Shown: one piece after another, positions 17,970-27,025 of the stretch
Numbering within the stretch: the first letter of the stretch is position 1
Layout of the letters: the number at the start of each line of letters is the position of its first letter
Source of the DNA: Mycolicibacterium rutilum
Lineage (GTDB): Bacteria; Actinomycetota; Actinomycetes; Mycobacteriales; Mycobacteriaceae
Direction: 5' to 3'
NCBI RefSeq assembly: GCF_900108565.1
Contig: NZ_LT629971.1
Location: forward strand, 558,001-622,000
DNA: 64,000 nt
Made by a program: the position numbers and the translations under genes
The notes under the pieces: generated by a model
Told to the model about the DNA's origin: nothing
The model's input: the letters and a program-made list of their open reading frames with translations, nothing else
Database searches by the model: none

Positions 17970-19697
17970 GTGCGGGCAGACACAGCGCCCGACACCCAGG
18001 CTTTGAGGGGCTGGCAGCGTCGGGCATTGGTGCGGTATCTTCGCGCCAAACCACGGGACTTTCTCGCCGTGGCCACCCCCGGCGCAGGTAAGACGACGTT
18101 TGCGCTCCGCGTCGCCGGTGAACTGATGGCCGACGGCACCGTCGAGCGGATCACCGTCGTCGTGCCGACCGAACACCTCAAGATCCAATGGGCGCTGGCC
18201 GCCGCCCGCCTCGGCATCTCCCTGGACCCGAAGTTCTCCAACAGCGCCTCGCACCACTCCTCGGAGTACCACGGCGTCGTCGTCACCTACGCGCAGGTTG
18301 CCAGCCATCCGGCCCGGCACCGGGTGCGCACCGAGAACTACCGCACGCTGGTCATCTTCGACGAGATCCACCACGGCGGGGACGCGAAGAGTTGGGGCGA
18401 CGCGATGCGCGAGGCGTTCAGCGACGCCACCCGCCGGCTGTCGCTGACCGGTACCCCGTTCCGCAGCGACGACAGCCCGATCCCGTTCGTCACCTACGAA
18501 CCGGACGGGGCCGGGGTGATGCGCTCACGGGCCGACCACGTCTACGGGTACTCCGATGCGCTGTCCGACGGCGTGGTGCGGCCGGTGGTGTTCATGGCCT
18601 ACTCCGGGGAGGCCCGCTGGCGCACCAGCGCCGGCGAGGAGTACTCCGCGCGACTCGGCGAACCGCTCAACGCCGAGCAGACCGCGCGGGCCTGGCGCAC
18701 GGTGCTCGACCCGAACGGCGAATGGATCCCGGCGGTGCTGCAGGCCGCCGACACCCGGCTGACCCAGCTGCGCAACGGCGGGGTGCCCGACGCCGGCGCG
18801 ATGGTGATCGCCTCGGACCAGAAGGCCGCCCGCGCGTACGCCAAGGTGCTCACCCAGCTGACCGGTGAGGAGCCGACGGTCGTGCTGTCCGACGACCCCG
18901 GCTCCTCGGACCGCATCGCCCAGTACGCCGCGGGCACCGGCCGGTGGATGGTCGCGGTCCGGATGGTCTCCGAGGGTGTCGACGTGCCGCGCCTCGCGGT
19001 CGGTGTGTACGCGACCAGCGCGTCGACCCCGCTGTTCTTCGCCCAGGCGATCGGGCGCTACGTGCGGTCGCGCCGGCCCGGCGAGACCGCCAGCATCTTC
19101 CTGCCGTCGGTGCCCGCGCTGCTCAACCTGGCCGGCGAGATGGAGGCCCAGCGCGACCACGTGCTCGGCAAGCCGCACCGCGAGTCGCAGGACGAGTGGG
19201 ACGACGCGGCGCTCGAGGACGCCAACAAGCAGAAGGACGAGGCCGACCAACTCGACAACGGCTTCGAGATGCTGGGCGCCGACGCCGAACTCGACCAGGT
19301 CATCTTCGACGGGTCGTCATTCGGCACCGCGACGCCCGCGGGCAGCGAGGAGGAGGCCGACTACCTCGGCATCCCCGGCCTGCTCGACGCCGACCAGATG
19401 CGAGACCTGTTGCGGCGCAGGCAGGAAGAACAACTCACCCGCCGCAGCCAGGTCAGCGGCGGCGTCGACGTCGGCCCCGCACCCGGCAGCGCGCAGCGGG
19501 CGTCCACGCACGGGCAGCTGCGGGAACTGCGCCGCGAACTCAACGCGCTCGTGTCGATCGCGCACCACCGCACCGGCAAGCCGCACGGCTGGATCCACAA
19601 CGAGCTGCGCCGGATCTGCGGCGGCCCGCCGGTGCCCGCGGCGACGACGGATCAGCTGCGCGCCCGCATCGAAGCGGTGCGCACGCTGCAGGCCTGA
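17970..19697 (+). CDS. SF2 DEAD/DEAH-type helicase
   Basis: 575-residue superfamily 2 helicase. Walker A ATPGAGKTT at about 35-43, DEIHH at 131-135 (DEAH-like motif II), LTGTPFRSD (motif III), and QAIGRYVRSRRPGE (motif VI). The C-terminal 150 residues are charged and may bind DNA or a partner. It is probably a DNA repair or stress helicase; I cannot match it to a named gene. The start is GTG with GAGGAG nine bases upstream. It is divergent from the UvrA-like gene across 219 bp, which suggests a shared DNA-maintenance context. Confidence 0.9.
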   Translation: MRADTAPDTQALRGWQRRALVRYLRAKPRDFLAVATPGAGKTTFALRVAGELMADGTVERITVVVPTEHLKIQWALAAARLGISLDPKFSNSASHHSSEYHGVVVTYAQVASHPARHRVRTENYRTLVIFDEIHHGGDAKSWGDAMREAFSDATRRLSLTGTPFRSDDSPIPFVTYEPDGAGVMRSRADHVYGYSDALSDGVVRPVVFMAYSGEARWRTSAGEEYSARLGEPLNAEQTARAWRTVLDPNGEWIPAVLQAADTRLTQLRNGGVPDAGAMVIASDQKAARAYAKVLTQLTGEEPTVVLSDDPGSSDRIAQYAAGTGRWMVAVRMVSEGVDVPRLAVGVYATSASTPLFFAQAIGRYVRSRRPGETASIFLPSVPALLNLAGEMEAQRDHVLGKPHRESQDEWDDAALEDANKQKDEADQLDNGFEMLGADAELDQVIFDGSSFGTATPAGSEEEADYLGIPGLLDADQMRDLLRRRQEEQLTRRSQVSGGVDVGPAPGSAQRASTHGQLRELRRELNALVSIAHHRTGKPHGWIHNELRRICGGPPVPAATTDQLRARIEAVRTLQA

Positions 19698-19711
19698 GTC
19701 CTGCCCGGGCC

Positions 19712-20209
19712 TCAGCCGCGGGCTTCGGCGAGGGCCGCGAGGTTCTTCAGCGAGTTGTCCAGGTGCTGGGGTTCGAACGGCGGGAACTCGATGTCGACCA
19801 GGTCCGCCGGGACCGCCGACCAGTCGTAGGACAGTGTGACCGTGGTGCGGTTCGGCCCGTCGGAAGCCAGGTCGTAGCGCCAGATCCAGCCGCCGAACTC
19901 GAGTTCGGTGCTGTTCATCAGGTGGCCGCGCTGCTCGGGACCTTGACCCGGCTGCCACGCGATCGCGCGCGGCGGGTCCAGCACGTCGACCCGGTTGGCC
20001 ATCTCGTAGTCCTTCTCCGGGTGGTTCTCGTGGTACATGGCCATCCGGAAGATCTGCCCGACGGCGGTGAGGGGTTCGGGGTCGAGGGGTGCGCGGACCC
20101 AACCGGTGCCGTCGATCGCCTCGTGCGACGACGGGTCGGCGAGCACGGCGAACACGGCCTCGATCGGGGCGTCGACGGTGGCGGTGGTGTGGATACGTTT
20201 CTCAGTCAT
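19712..20209 (-). CDS. SRPBCC (START-like) family protein
   Basis: 165 residues of the Bet v1/polyketide-cyclase fold: ATVDAPIEAVFAVLADPSSHEAIDGTGWV at the N-terminus and a long C-terminal helix after FEPQHLDNSLKNLAALAE. It probably binds a hydrophobic ligand or acts as a cyclase-like protein. It is convergent with the helicase gene and follows the small membrane protein gene by 36 bp on the same strand. Confidence 0.88.
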   Translation of the reverse strand: MTEKRIHTTATVDAPIEAVFAVLADPSSHEAIDGTGWVRAPLDPEPLTAVGQIFRMAMYHENHPEKDYEMANRVDVLDPPRAIAWQPGQGPEQRGHLMNSTELEFGGWIWRYDLASDGPNRTTVTLSYDWSAVPADLVDIEFPPFEPQHLDNSLKNLAALAEARG

Positions 20210-20245
20210 GGAAGTACAGACCGCGGTGGCGGCGAAGACTCATCG

Positions 20246-20512
20246 CTAGAACAGACCGCAGCCGGACACCCCGCACACCAGCGCGCTGAGCAGCAGCAGC
20301 GGCCACAACGCGACGGTGAACACCAGCGCGGCGATGTTGGCGAAGATGGTGAAGTCACCGGACAGCGCGGCCTCCAACTGGCCGATCAGCTCGATGTGGA
20401 ACAGCGCATAACCGACCCCGAACACCGTGTAGACCAACGCGATCCACAACGCGAGCTCGAGGTAGGTGTTGATCCCCCGGCGCAGCAACATCTGCTGCAC
20501 GCGCTGCCACAT
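20246..20512 (-). CDS. Small membrane protein, 88 residues
   Basis: Begins MWQRVQQMLLRRGINTYLE and contains two hydrophobic helices (about 20-40 and 55-80), ending VCGVSGCGLF. It starts eight bases after the stop of the HAD gene, with TAGGAG upstream of the ATG, so it is clearly a translated operon member. No function can be assigned. It is short and easily missed because a longer frame covers it. Confidence 0.78.
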   Translation of the reverse strand: MWQRVQQMLLRRGINTYLELALWIALVYTVFGVGYALFHIELIGQLEAALSGDFTIFANIAALVFTVALWPLLLLSALVCGVSGCGLF

Positions 20513-20520
20513 GTCGTCTC

Positions 20521-21336
20521 CTACAGCCCCAGCAGCCCCGGCAGGTCCGCCACCGAGTCGATCACATGGTTGGGTTGCATCGCGAATTCGTCTGCGGCCC
20601 AACGGTCCAGCGTGTCCTGCCGGAACTTTCCGGTGCGTACCAGCACCCCGGTCATGCCAACCACCTGCGCCGCCAGCACGTCGTTGTTCAAGTCGTCGCC
20701 CACCATGTACATCTCGTCGGTCTCCACCCCGAGCCGGTTCGCCGCGGCCAGAAAGCCCTCCGGCGCCGGTTTTCCGACCGCGGTGGCCTTGCGGCCCGAG
20801 GTCTCCTCCATACCGATCAGGTACATGCCGGTGTCGATGCGCAGCCCGTCGGTCGTCGTCCACGCGGTGCTGCGGTGCATCGCCACCACCGGCACGCCCT
20901 GCGCCATCCAGTCGTACACCCACGACAACGTGAGGTGGCTGTACTCCGGGCCTGCGCCGCCGAGCAGCACCACGTCCGGGGGCTCCGGCGCGCGCGGGCC
21001 GGTGAAATCGGTGGACGACACGATGTCGATGCCGGTCATGTCCTCGGCGATCTGGCCGCTGTTGACCAGAAAACAGCGCGCGTCTGGGTAGGTGTCGCGC
21101 ACGTACTGCGCGGTCAGCACCGCCGCGGTGATCACCTCGTCGGGACGCACCTGCATGCCCGCGTCGCTCAGCAATTCCGCGATCTGCACCCGCGTCTTGG
21201 TGGTCGTGTTCGTCAGATACGAGCAGGCAATCTGGTTGTCGATCAACGCCCGCACGGTTTCGGCGGCGCCCTCGATCGGCTTCCATGACGTCACCAACAC
21301 GCCATCGATGTCGAACAACACTCCACCGATCGCCAT
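20521..21336 (-). CDS. HAD-superfamily hydrolase, subfamily IIA
   Basis: 271-residue HAD phosphatase. Motif I is LFDIDGVLV at 7-15 (Asp9, Asp11), motif II is the Thr in YLTNTTTK, Lys in VGKPAPEGF, and acidic motif IV VGDDLNNDV. The IIA cap resembles NagD/LHPP-type phosphatases. The natural substrate cannot be deduced. It lies 25 bp downstream of the PH-domain gene and is followed by the small membrane protein gene. Confidence 0.92.
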   Translation of the reverse strand: MAIGGVLFDIDGVLVTSWKPIEGAAETVRALIDNQIACSYLTNTTTKTRVQIAELLSDAGMQVRPDEVITAAVLTAQYVRDTYPDARCFLVNSGQIAEDMTGIDIVSSTDFTGPRAPEPPDVVLLGGAGPEYSHLTLSWVYDWMAQGVPVVAMHRSTAWTTTDGLRIDTGMYLIGMEETSGRKATAVGKPAPEGFLAAANRLGVETDEMYMVGDDLNNDVLAAQVVGMTGVLVRTGKFRQDTLDRWAADEFAMQPNHVIDSVADLPGLLGL

Positions 21337-21361
21337 GGCCCGACATTAAACGGCGCACCCG

Positions 21362-22804
21362 TCAGCGCAACTCGGACCCCGCCCACCGCGTGTCGGCCAC
21401 CCATGGTGTCGTCTCGGCCGCGATGCGCCACGCCAACCCGGCAGGCACGTCGACCACGTGATAGCGCTTCAACCCGGCCGCGGTCGCCGCGACCAGCGTG
21501 GCCACTCCGGCGCGCCGCTGCATCCACGTCTGCCGCACGGTCCAGCCGATGATCCCCGACGCGGCGATGCAGTCGCGGCGCCGCTGCAGGGTGCCGGTGC
21601 GCGCGACCAGCCAGCCGTCGCCGACCCGGTGTCCCAGCGAGCGCGCGCGGTCGGCCGCCAGCAGCGCGCAGCACACGGTCACCACCGCCCACAACACCCA
21701 TCCCCACGCCGGTGCGGGCACCACCGCCAACACAGCTGCCGCGGCGACCGGCACCACCAGCGCCCTGGTCCAGCGGCGCCGCGTGGCGACCGGCCCGTGT
21801 GGGCGCAGCGCGCCGCTCACCGCCTCGGGTCGTTCGATCAGATCCGTCAGCACCTCGCGCGCCGTCGGCGCCGGACACGGCGGCAGCAGCAGCGACGCCT
21901 GCCCCTCACCGCCGACGCCGGTCATCACCGCGTCGAGGTGTGCGCCGCCGAACATCCGCACCAGCAACGGCTCTCGCAGCGTGCCGCCCCGCAGCCGACG
22001 CATGTCGAAGGTGTGCTCACGCACCCGGACCAGACCGTGCTTGAGGTGCAGCACGTCAAAGTCCCTGCGCAGCTCCAGGTTTCCGTAGCTGAGCAGCGAC
22101 TGCAGCACCGAGAGCACCACCGACGCGAGCAACACCACCAGCGCCAGCACCGCGACACTGGCCGCCACCCCGAACCGTTCGGCCGCATCGAGCCCCGACT
22201 GCGCGATGCGCGAATCGCGCACCATCCGACCCGCGCCCGCCTGATACACCAGACCGACCGCGGCGGCGATCATCGCGAGCCCGGTGAAACTCAGCGGGCT
22301 GTACCGCAACCAGGACGGTGTCCAGCGCGCCAGCACCCGCCCCGGTGCGGTCGGCTCGTCGGGGGTCAGCGAGTCGGCCAGCAGCAGCGCCCGCAGCGGA
22401 GCCACCTGCCCGGTCTGCACCGCATCGAGCGCGAACGCCGCGTCGCCGCGGGCCTCCTGACCGGTGCTGACCCGCAGCACCGTCAGGCCGAGCACGCGGT
22501 GCAGCAGCCGCGCGTCGGTGGACACCGAGCGAATCCTGTTGCGCGGCACCGACAACACCTTGCGCTGCAGCACACCGGTGCGCAGTTGCACCTCGGCGGC
22601 GCCGATCCGGTAGGTGGTGGTGAACCAGCGCGCCAGGCCGATCGCGATGGTCACCCCGAACACCACGATCGCCACCAGCGGGTTGCCGGTCGCGGTGCCC
22701 AGCACCAACGACCCGATGATGACCGGGATCTGGCGCAGCACCTCATGGACGGGATGCACCAGCAGCATCCGCGGGCTGAGGCGCTGCCAGTCGTCGGTGA
22801 TCAC
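21362..22804 (-). CDS. Membrane protein with bacterial PH domains (YdbT-like)
   Basis: About 480 residues. There are three bacterial PH-like (DUF304) modules alternating with pairs of transmembrane helices: TTTYRIGAAEVQLRTGVLQRK, NLELRRDFDVLHLKHGLV and GDGWLVARTGTLQRRRD. The role is unknown; relatives sit in membrane-stress or export loci. The start is GTG at 22804, forming a 4-nt GTGA overlap with the upstream PH gene; this coupling was preferred to a far upstream start that would cover that gene. Confidence 0.88.
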   Translation of the reverse strand: MITDDWQRLSPRMLLVHPVHEVLRQIPVIIGSLVLGTATGNPLVAIVVFGVTIAIGLARWFTTTYRIGAAEVQLRTGVLQRKVLSVPRNRIRSVSTDARLLHRVLGLTVLRVSTGQEARGDAAFALDAVQTGQVAPLRALLLADSLTPDEPTAPGRVLARWTPSWLRYSPLSFTGLAMIAAAVGLVYQAGAGRMVRDSRIAQSGLDAAERFGVAASVAVLALVVLLASVVLSVLQSLLSYGNLELRRDFDVLHLKHGLVRVREHTFDMRRLRGGTLREPLLVRMFGGAHLDAVMTGVGGEGQASLLLPPCPAPTAREVLTDLIERPEAVSGALRPHGPVATRRRWTRALVVPVAAAAVLAVVPAPAWGWVLWAVVTVCCALLAADRARSLGHRVGDGWLVARTGTLQRRRDCIAASGIIGWTVRQTWMQRRAGVATLVAATAAGLKRYHVVDVPAGLAWRIAAETTPWVADTRWAGSELR

Positions 22805-23286
22805 GTCGCGTCCTGCTCCCCGATCGCGGCGATGTCGGTGAGCCGCGCGACGATCGCGTCGGCGACATCGGCGTCCAGCGCGACGATGCGCACCGCGCCC
22901 GCCGACGACGCCGTCGTGACCGTCACGTTGGACAGCCCGAACAGCCGGTCCAGCGGGCCGCGTTCGGTGTCGACGGTCTGCACCCGCGAGATCGGCGCAA
23001 TGCGGCGCTCCTGGGTCAGCCAGCCGGTGCGGGTGTAGACCGCCTGCGCGTCGATGTCCCAGCGGTGCACCCGGTAGCGCCACCACGGCACGACGACGAC
23101 CGACACCGCGATACCGATCGCCGTGACCGCGGCCGCCAAGGCGTGCACCCAGGGCATGCGCGGGTCGACGACCAACCACACCAGCTGCCCGAGCACCAGC
23201 GCGGCCCACGGAATCGCCGCGCCCAGCGCCCACACCAGCGGCGCCTTGCGGCTCGGTTTGTTGACGGGGTCGACGAGTGCGGTCAT
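22801..23286 (-). CDS. PH-domain membrane protein (YdbS-like)
   Basis: 161 residues with two N-terminal transmembrane helices (about 18-36 and 45-65) and a bacterial PH domain: RYRVHRWDIDAQAVYTRTGWLTQERRIAPISRVQ as two parts. It pairs with the larger PH-domain protein encoded immediately downstream, as YdbS pairs with YdbT. The two genes overlap by 4 nt. The gene is divergent from the SDR gene at 23343, with a 56-bp gap. Confidence 0.9.
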   Translation of the reverse strand: MTALVDPVNKPSRKAPLVWALGAAIPWAALVLGQLVWLVVDPRMPWVHALAAAVTAIGIAVSVVVVPWWRYRVHRWDIDAQAVYTRTGWLTQERRIAPISRVQTVDTERGPLDRLFGLSNVTVTTASSAGAVRIVALDADVADAIVARLTDIAAIGEQDAT

Positions 23287-23342
23287 TTGGGGTCCAGCGT
23301 AGGGAACACCCCGGCGGCGGGCGCTGAGTATGTTTGAACGTC

Positions 23343-24254
23343 ATGGGCAGCAAGTGGACCGCGGCCGATGTGCCGGACCAGTCCGGGCGGACGGCCATCG
23401 TCACCGGAGCCAACAGCGGCCTGGGCTATGACACCGCGGCCGTCCTCGCCGACAAGGGCGCCCACGTCGTGCTGGCGGTGCGCAACCTCGACAAGGGCGC
23501 CGAGGCCGTCGCACGGATCAAGAAGACGAGCCCTGACGCCGTCGTCACGCTCCAGCAGCTGGATCTGTCCTCGCTGGACAGCGTCCGCGCCGCCGCCGAC
23601 GAGATCCGCGCCCAACACCCCCGCATCGACCTGCTCATCAACAACGCCGGCGTGATGTACGTGCCGAACCGCGAGACCACCGCCGAGGGTTTCGAGATGC
23701 AGTTCGGCACCAACCATCTCGGCCACTTCGCGTTGACCGGCCTGCTGCTCGACCGGCTGCTGCCGGTCGATGGGTCACGGATCGTGACGGTCAGCAGCGT
23801 GGGGCACCGCATCCTGGCCCGCATCCGCTTCGAGGATCCGCACTTCGAGAACGGCTACAACCGGGTGCGCGCCTACGGGCAGTCCAAACTGGCGAATCTG
23901 TTGTTCACCTACGAGCTGCAGCGCCGGCTGGCGGCCAAGGGAGCGTCGCCGATCGCGGCAGCCGCGCATCCGGGATTCTCCGACACCGAGCTGATGCGCT
24001 ACATCCCGGTGTTCGTGCCGGACATCGTGTGGAAGATCTTCACCCAGCCCGCGGACCGCGGCGCACTGCCGACACTGCGCGCGGCCACCGACCCGAGCGT
24101 GAAGGGCGGGCAATACTACGGCCCCGACGGCGCCGGCGAGGTGAAGGGGTATCCGAAAGTCGTTGCCTCCAGCGCACAGTCGCACGACGAGGACATCCAG
24201 CGCCGGTTGTGGGCGATGTCGGAGGAATCGACCGGCGTCAGTTATCCGCTGTGA
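23343..24254 (+). CDS. SDR oxidoreductase (Rv0439c-type)
   Basis: 303-residue SDR with TGANSGLGYDTA near 20, NNAGVMY near 106, VSSVGH and YGQSKLANL. It is the counterpart of the M. tuberculosis gene next to moeA2 and groEL2 (Rv0439c) by neighbourhood. It closely resembles the protein at 13764. The ATG at 23343 is preferred; a TTG at 23334 is in frame. Its TGA shares one base with the moeA ATG, so translation is coupled. Confidence 0.92.
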   Translation: MGSKWTAADVPDQSGRTAIVTGANSGLGYDTAAVLADKGAHVVLAVRNLDKGAEAVARIKKTSPDAVVTLQQLDLSSLDSVRAAADEIRAQHPRIDLLINNAGVMYVPNRETTAEGFEMQFGTNHLGHFALTGLLLDRLLPVDGSRIVTVSSVGHRILARIRFEDPHFENGYNRVRAYGQSKLANLLFTYELQRRLAAKGASPIAAAAHPGFSDTELMRYIPVFVPDIVWKIFTQPADRGALPTLRAATDPSVKGGQYYGPDGAGEVKGYPKVVASSAQSHDEDIQRRLWAMSEESTGVSYPL

Positions 24255-25450
24255 TGCGCACCGTCGAGGAACACCAGCGGGTGGTCGCCGGGCTGATCGG
24301 CGCGCGCGCACCGATGCGGGTGCCGATCGCCGAGGCGCTCGGTCTCGTGCTCGCCGAGGACGTCGTCGCGCCGCTGTCGTTGCCCGGTTTCGACAACTCC
24401 GCGATGGACGGCTACGCCGTCGTCGCCGAGGACGTCGCGTCCGCATCGGCCGAGCACCCGGTGCTGCTGCCGGTCGCCGAGGACATCCCGGCCGGCCGCA
24501 CCGATGCGTTGACGCTGAAACCCGGTACGGCACACCGAATCATGACCGGTGCGATGTTGCCCACCGGGGCGACGGCCGTCGTGCCGGTGGAGGCGACCAA
24601 CGGTGCGACCGACACCGTCGAGATCCGCGCGAGCGCGCGCCCGACGCAGCACATCCGGCGCGCCGGTGAGGATGTCAGCGCGGGCACGACGGTGTTGCGC
24701 GCGGGCCAGGCGCTCACCCCCGCGGCGCTGGGACTGGCGGCCGCGCTCGGACTGGGCGAGCTGACCGTCGTCCCCCGGCAGCGCGTGCTGGTGATGTCGA
24801 CCGGCACCGAACTCGTCGCGCCGGGCACGCCGCTGGCGCCGGGACAGATCTACGAGTCCAACGCGGTGATGCTGGCCGCGGCGCTGCGCGATGCGGGCGC
24901 CGAGGTGGTGGCGGCACCGATGACCGGCGACGACGTCGACTCGTTCCGCGCGGCGCTGGCCGAACACACCGGAGACGCCGACCTGATCATCACGACCGGC
25001 GGGGTGAGCGCGGGTGCGTACGAGGTGGTCAAGGATTCGCTGGGCGGGTCGGTGGACTTCGTGAAGGTCGCGATGCAGCCGGGCATGCCGCAGGGGGCGG
25101 GCCGGATTCCCGGCGGCCCGCCGATCATCACGCTGCCCGGCAACCCGGTGAGCGCGCTGGTGTCGTTCGAGGTGTTCATCCGCGCGCCGTTGCGGGCCGC
25201 GATGGGGCTGCCGCATCCGGACCGGCCGCGGCGCACCGCGGTGTTGACCGAGGACCTCACCTCGCCGCGCGGCAAGCGCCAGTTCCGCCGCGGCGTGCTC
25301 GACGCCGACGCGGGCACAGTCACCAGCTACGGGCCACCGGCCTCTCACCACCTGCGCTGGCTGGCTTCGGCGAACTGTCTGCTCGAAATCGACGAGGACG
25401 TCGACGCGCTGCCCGCGGGCTCGCAAGTGCGGGTGTGGGACCTGGGCTAA
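24254..25450 (+). CDS. moeA: Molybdopterin molybdenumtransferase MoeA
   Basis: 398-residue MoeA inserting molybdate into adenylylated molybdopterin. Domain landmarks are in order: PGFDNSAMDGYAV, the RIMTGAMLPTGATAVVP segment, RAGEDV, STGTEL, TTGGVSAGAYE, LPGNPVS and a C-terminal beta-barrel domain. It corresponds by context to mycobacterial moeA2 (Rv0438c). The ATG at 24254 overlaps the SDR stop by one base. It leads into psd and pssA without clear functional connection, as in M. tuberculosis. Confidence 0.95.
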   Translation: MRTVEEHQRVVAGLIGARAPMRVPIAEALGLVLAEDVVAPLSLPGFDNSAMDGYAVVAEDVASASAEHPVLLPVAEDIPAGRTDALTLKPGTAHRIMTGAMLPTGATAVVPVEATNGATDTVEIRASARPTQHIRRAGEDVSAGTTVLRAGQALTPAALGLAAALGLGELTVVPRQRVLVMSTGTELVAPGTPLAPGQIYESNAVMLAAALRDAGAEVVAAPMTGDDVDSFRAALAEHTGDADLIITTGGVSAGAYEVVKDSLGGSVDFVKVAMQPGMPQGAGRIPGGPPIITLPGNPVSALVSFEVFIRAPLRAAMGLPHPDRPRRTAVLTEDLTSPRGKRQFRRGVLDADAGTVTSYGPPASHHLRWLASANCLLEIDEDVDALPAGSQVRVWDLG

Positions 25451-25477
25451 CCCCCTCGCCCGTAGAATCGCGACACG

Positions 25478-26176
25478 ATGGCCAGACGCCCCGACCTGAA
25501 ATCCGGCCCCGCGCGGCTCATGGCGCTGGCCCGGACCACGATCCCCCCGATGCACCCGGCAGGCCTGCCGTTCGTCGGCGCCAGCCTCGCCGTCGCCGCG
25601 CTCGGCCATCGGAACCGGTGGCTGCGCGGCACCGCGCTGGCCGCAGCGGCCGCCAACGCCGCGTTCTTCCGGCATCCGCCGCGGGTGCCGCCGACGCGCC
25701 CCGGGCTGATCGTCGCCCCGGCCGACGGGCTGATCTGCCTGATCGAGGAGGCGACACCGCCGGCCGAACTCGGGCTGCCGGCAACCCCGTTGCCGCGCAT
25801 CAGCATCTTCCTGTCGGTGTTCGACGCGCATGTGCAGCGCGCGCCGATCGGCGGTGAGGTGATCTCCGTCGAGCACCGTCCCGGCCTGTTCGGGTCCGCG
25901 GAACTGGAGGCGGCCAGCGAGGACAACGAGCGCAACAGCATGCTGATCCGCACCGAGGACGGCGTCGAGGTGATCGCGGTGCAAATCGCGGGTCTGGTGG
26001 CGCGGCGCATAGTGTGCGAGGCCAAGGTCGGCGACAAGCTCGAGATCGGCCAGACCTACGGCCTCATCCGCTACGGCTCGCGGCTGGACACCTACCTGCC
26101 CGCGGGCGCCAACATCCTGGTGACCGTCGGCCAGCGCGCCCTGGGCGGCGAGACGGTATTGGCAGAGTTGGCATGA
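25478..26176 (+). CDS. psd: Phosphatidylserine decarboxylase proenzyme
   Basis: 232-residue archaetidylserine/PS decarboxylase of the short class. Autocleavage between Gly200 and Ser201 in RYGSRLD would create the pyruvoyl prosthetic group on the small subunit. The N-terminal part has a hydrophobic helix at about 30-62 for membrane association. Other conserved parts: VAPADG and [13 protein letters not shown]. It makes phosphatidylethanolamine from the product of the next gene, pssA, with which it overlaps by 4 nt (ATGA). Confidence 0.95.
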   Translation: MARRPDLKSGPARLMALARTTIPPMHPAGLPFVGASLAVAALGHRNRWLRGTALAAAAANAAFFRHPPRVPPTRPGLIVAPADGLICLIEEATPPAELGLPATPLPRISIFLSVFDAHVQRAPIGGEVISVEHRPGLFGSAELEAASEDNERNSMLIRTEDGVEVIAVQIAGLVARRIVCEAKVGDKLEIGQTYGLIRYGSRLDTYLPAGANILVTVGQRALGGETVLAELA

Positions 26177-27024
26177 TCCGGCCGCGCATCAAGAAGAGCG
26201 TCGTCAGCCTGCGCATCCTGCCCAGCGCGATGACCGTCGCGGCGATCTGCCTCGGGCTGAGCGCGGTGAAGATGGCGCTGGACAACCGGCCCACCGAGGC
26301 GATGGCATTTTTGGCGATCGCCGCGATCCTCGACGCACTCGACGGCCGCATCGCCCGCGCGCTCGGCGCCACGTCGCGGATGGGAGAGGAGATCGACTCG
26401 CTGGCCGACGCGGTGAACTTCGGTGTCGCACCGGCTTTCATCGTTTACGGCACACTGCTGTCCCAGTCGCAGGTCGGCTGGATCGTGGTGCTGGTGTACG
26501 CGGTGTGCATCGTGCTGCGGCTGGCCCGGTTCAACGCGATGCTCGACGTCGACAAACCCGACTACGAGAAGAAGTACTTCGTCGGCATGCCCGCACCGGC
26601 GGGCGCGATCGGCGCGATCGGCCCGCTGGCCGCGAAAATGCAGTTCGGAGAAGGCTGGTGGACCTCCGAGATCGCGGTGGTGATCTGGATGGTCGGCGTC
26701 TCGCTGCTGGTCGTCAGCACCATCCCGATGCGCAAGATCCACACGTTCTCGGTGCCGCCGAACATGGTCGCCCCGCTGTTGGCACTGGTGGCGATCGGTG
26801 TCGCGGCGGCGATTCTCTACGGCTACATCGTGATCCTGGTCATCATCGCGGCGTACGTCGTGCACATCCCGTTCGCGATCCGCACCCGCCGCTTCCTGGC
26901 CGCGCATCCGGAGGTCTGGGACGACAAGCCGCGTCAGCAGCGGGCCGCGCGGCGCGCCATCCGCCGAGCCCAGCCGCACCGGCGGTCGATGATGCGACTC
27001 GGACTGCGCAGGCCCGGGTCCTGA
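26173..27024 (+). CDS. pssA: CDP-diacylglycerol-serine O-phosphatidyltransferase
   Basis: 283-residue membrane enzyme making phosphatidylserine from CDP-diacylglycerol and serine. The CDP-alcohol phosphotransferase signature is exact: Asp57-Gly58, Ala61-Arg62, Gly71, Asp75 and Asp79. About seven hydrophobic helices follow; the C-terminal 45 residues are Arg-rich and cytoplasmic. The ATG overlaps the psd stop. The next gene begins one base after the stop. The order psd-pssA-AAA is conserved in mycobacteria. Confidence 0.95.
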   Translation: MIRPRIKKSVVSLRILPSAMTVAAICLGLSAVKMALDNRPTEAMAFLAIAAILDALDGRIARALGATSRMGEEIDSLADAVNFGVAPAFIVYGTLLSQSQVGWIVVLVYAVCIVLRLARFNAMLDVDKPDYEKKYFVGMPAPAGAIGAIGPLAAKMQFGEGWWTSEIAVVIWMVGVSLLVVSTIPMRKIHTFSVPPNMVAPLLALVAIGVAAAILYGYIVILVIIAAYVVHIPFAIRTRRFLAAHPEVWDDKPRQQRAARRAIRRAQPHRRSMMRLGLRRPGS

Positions 27025-27025
27025 C

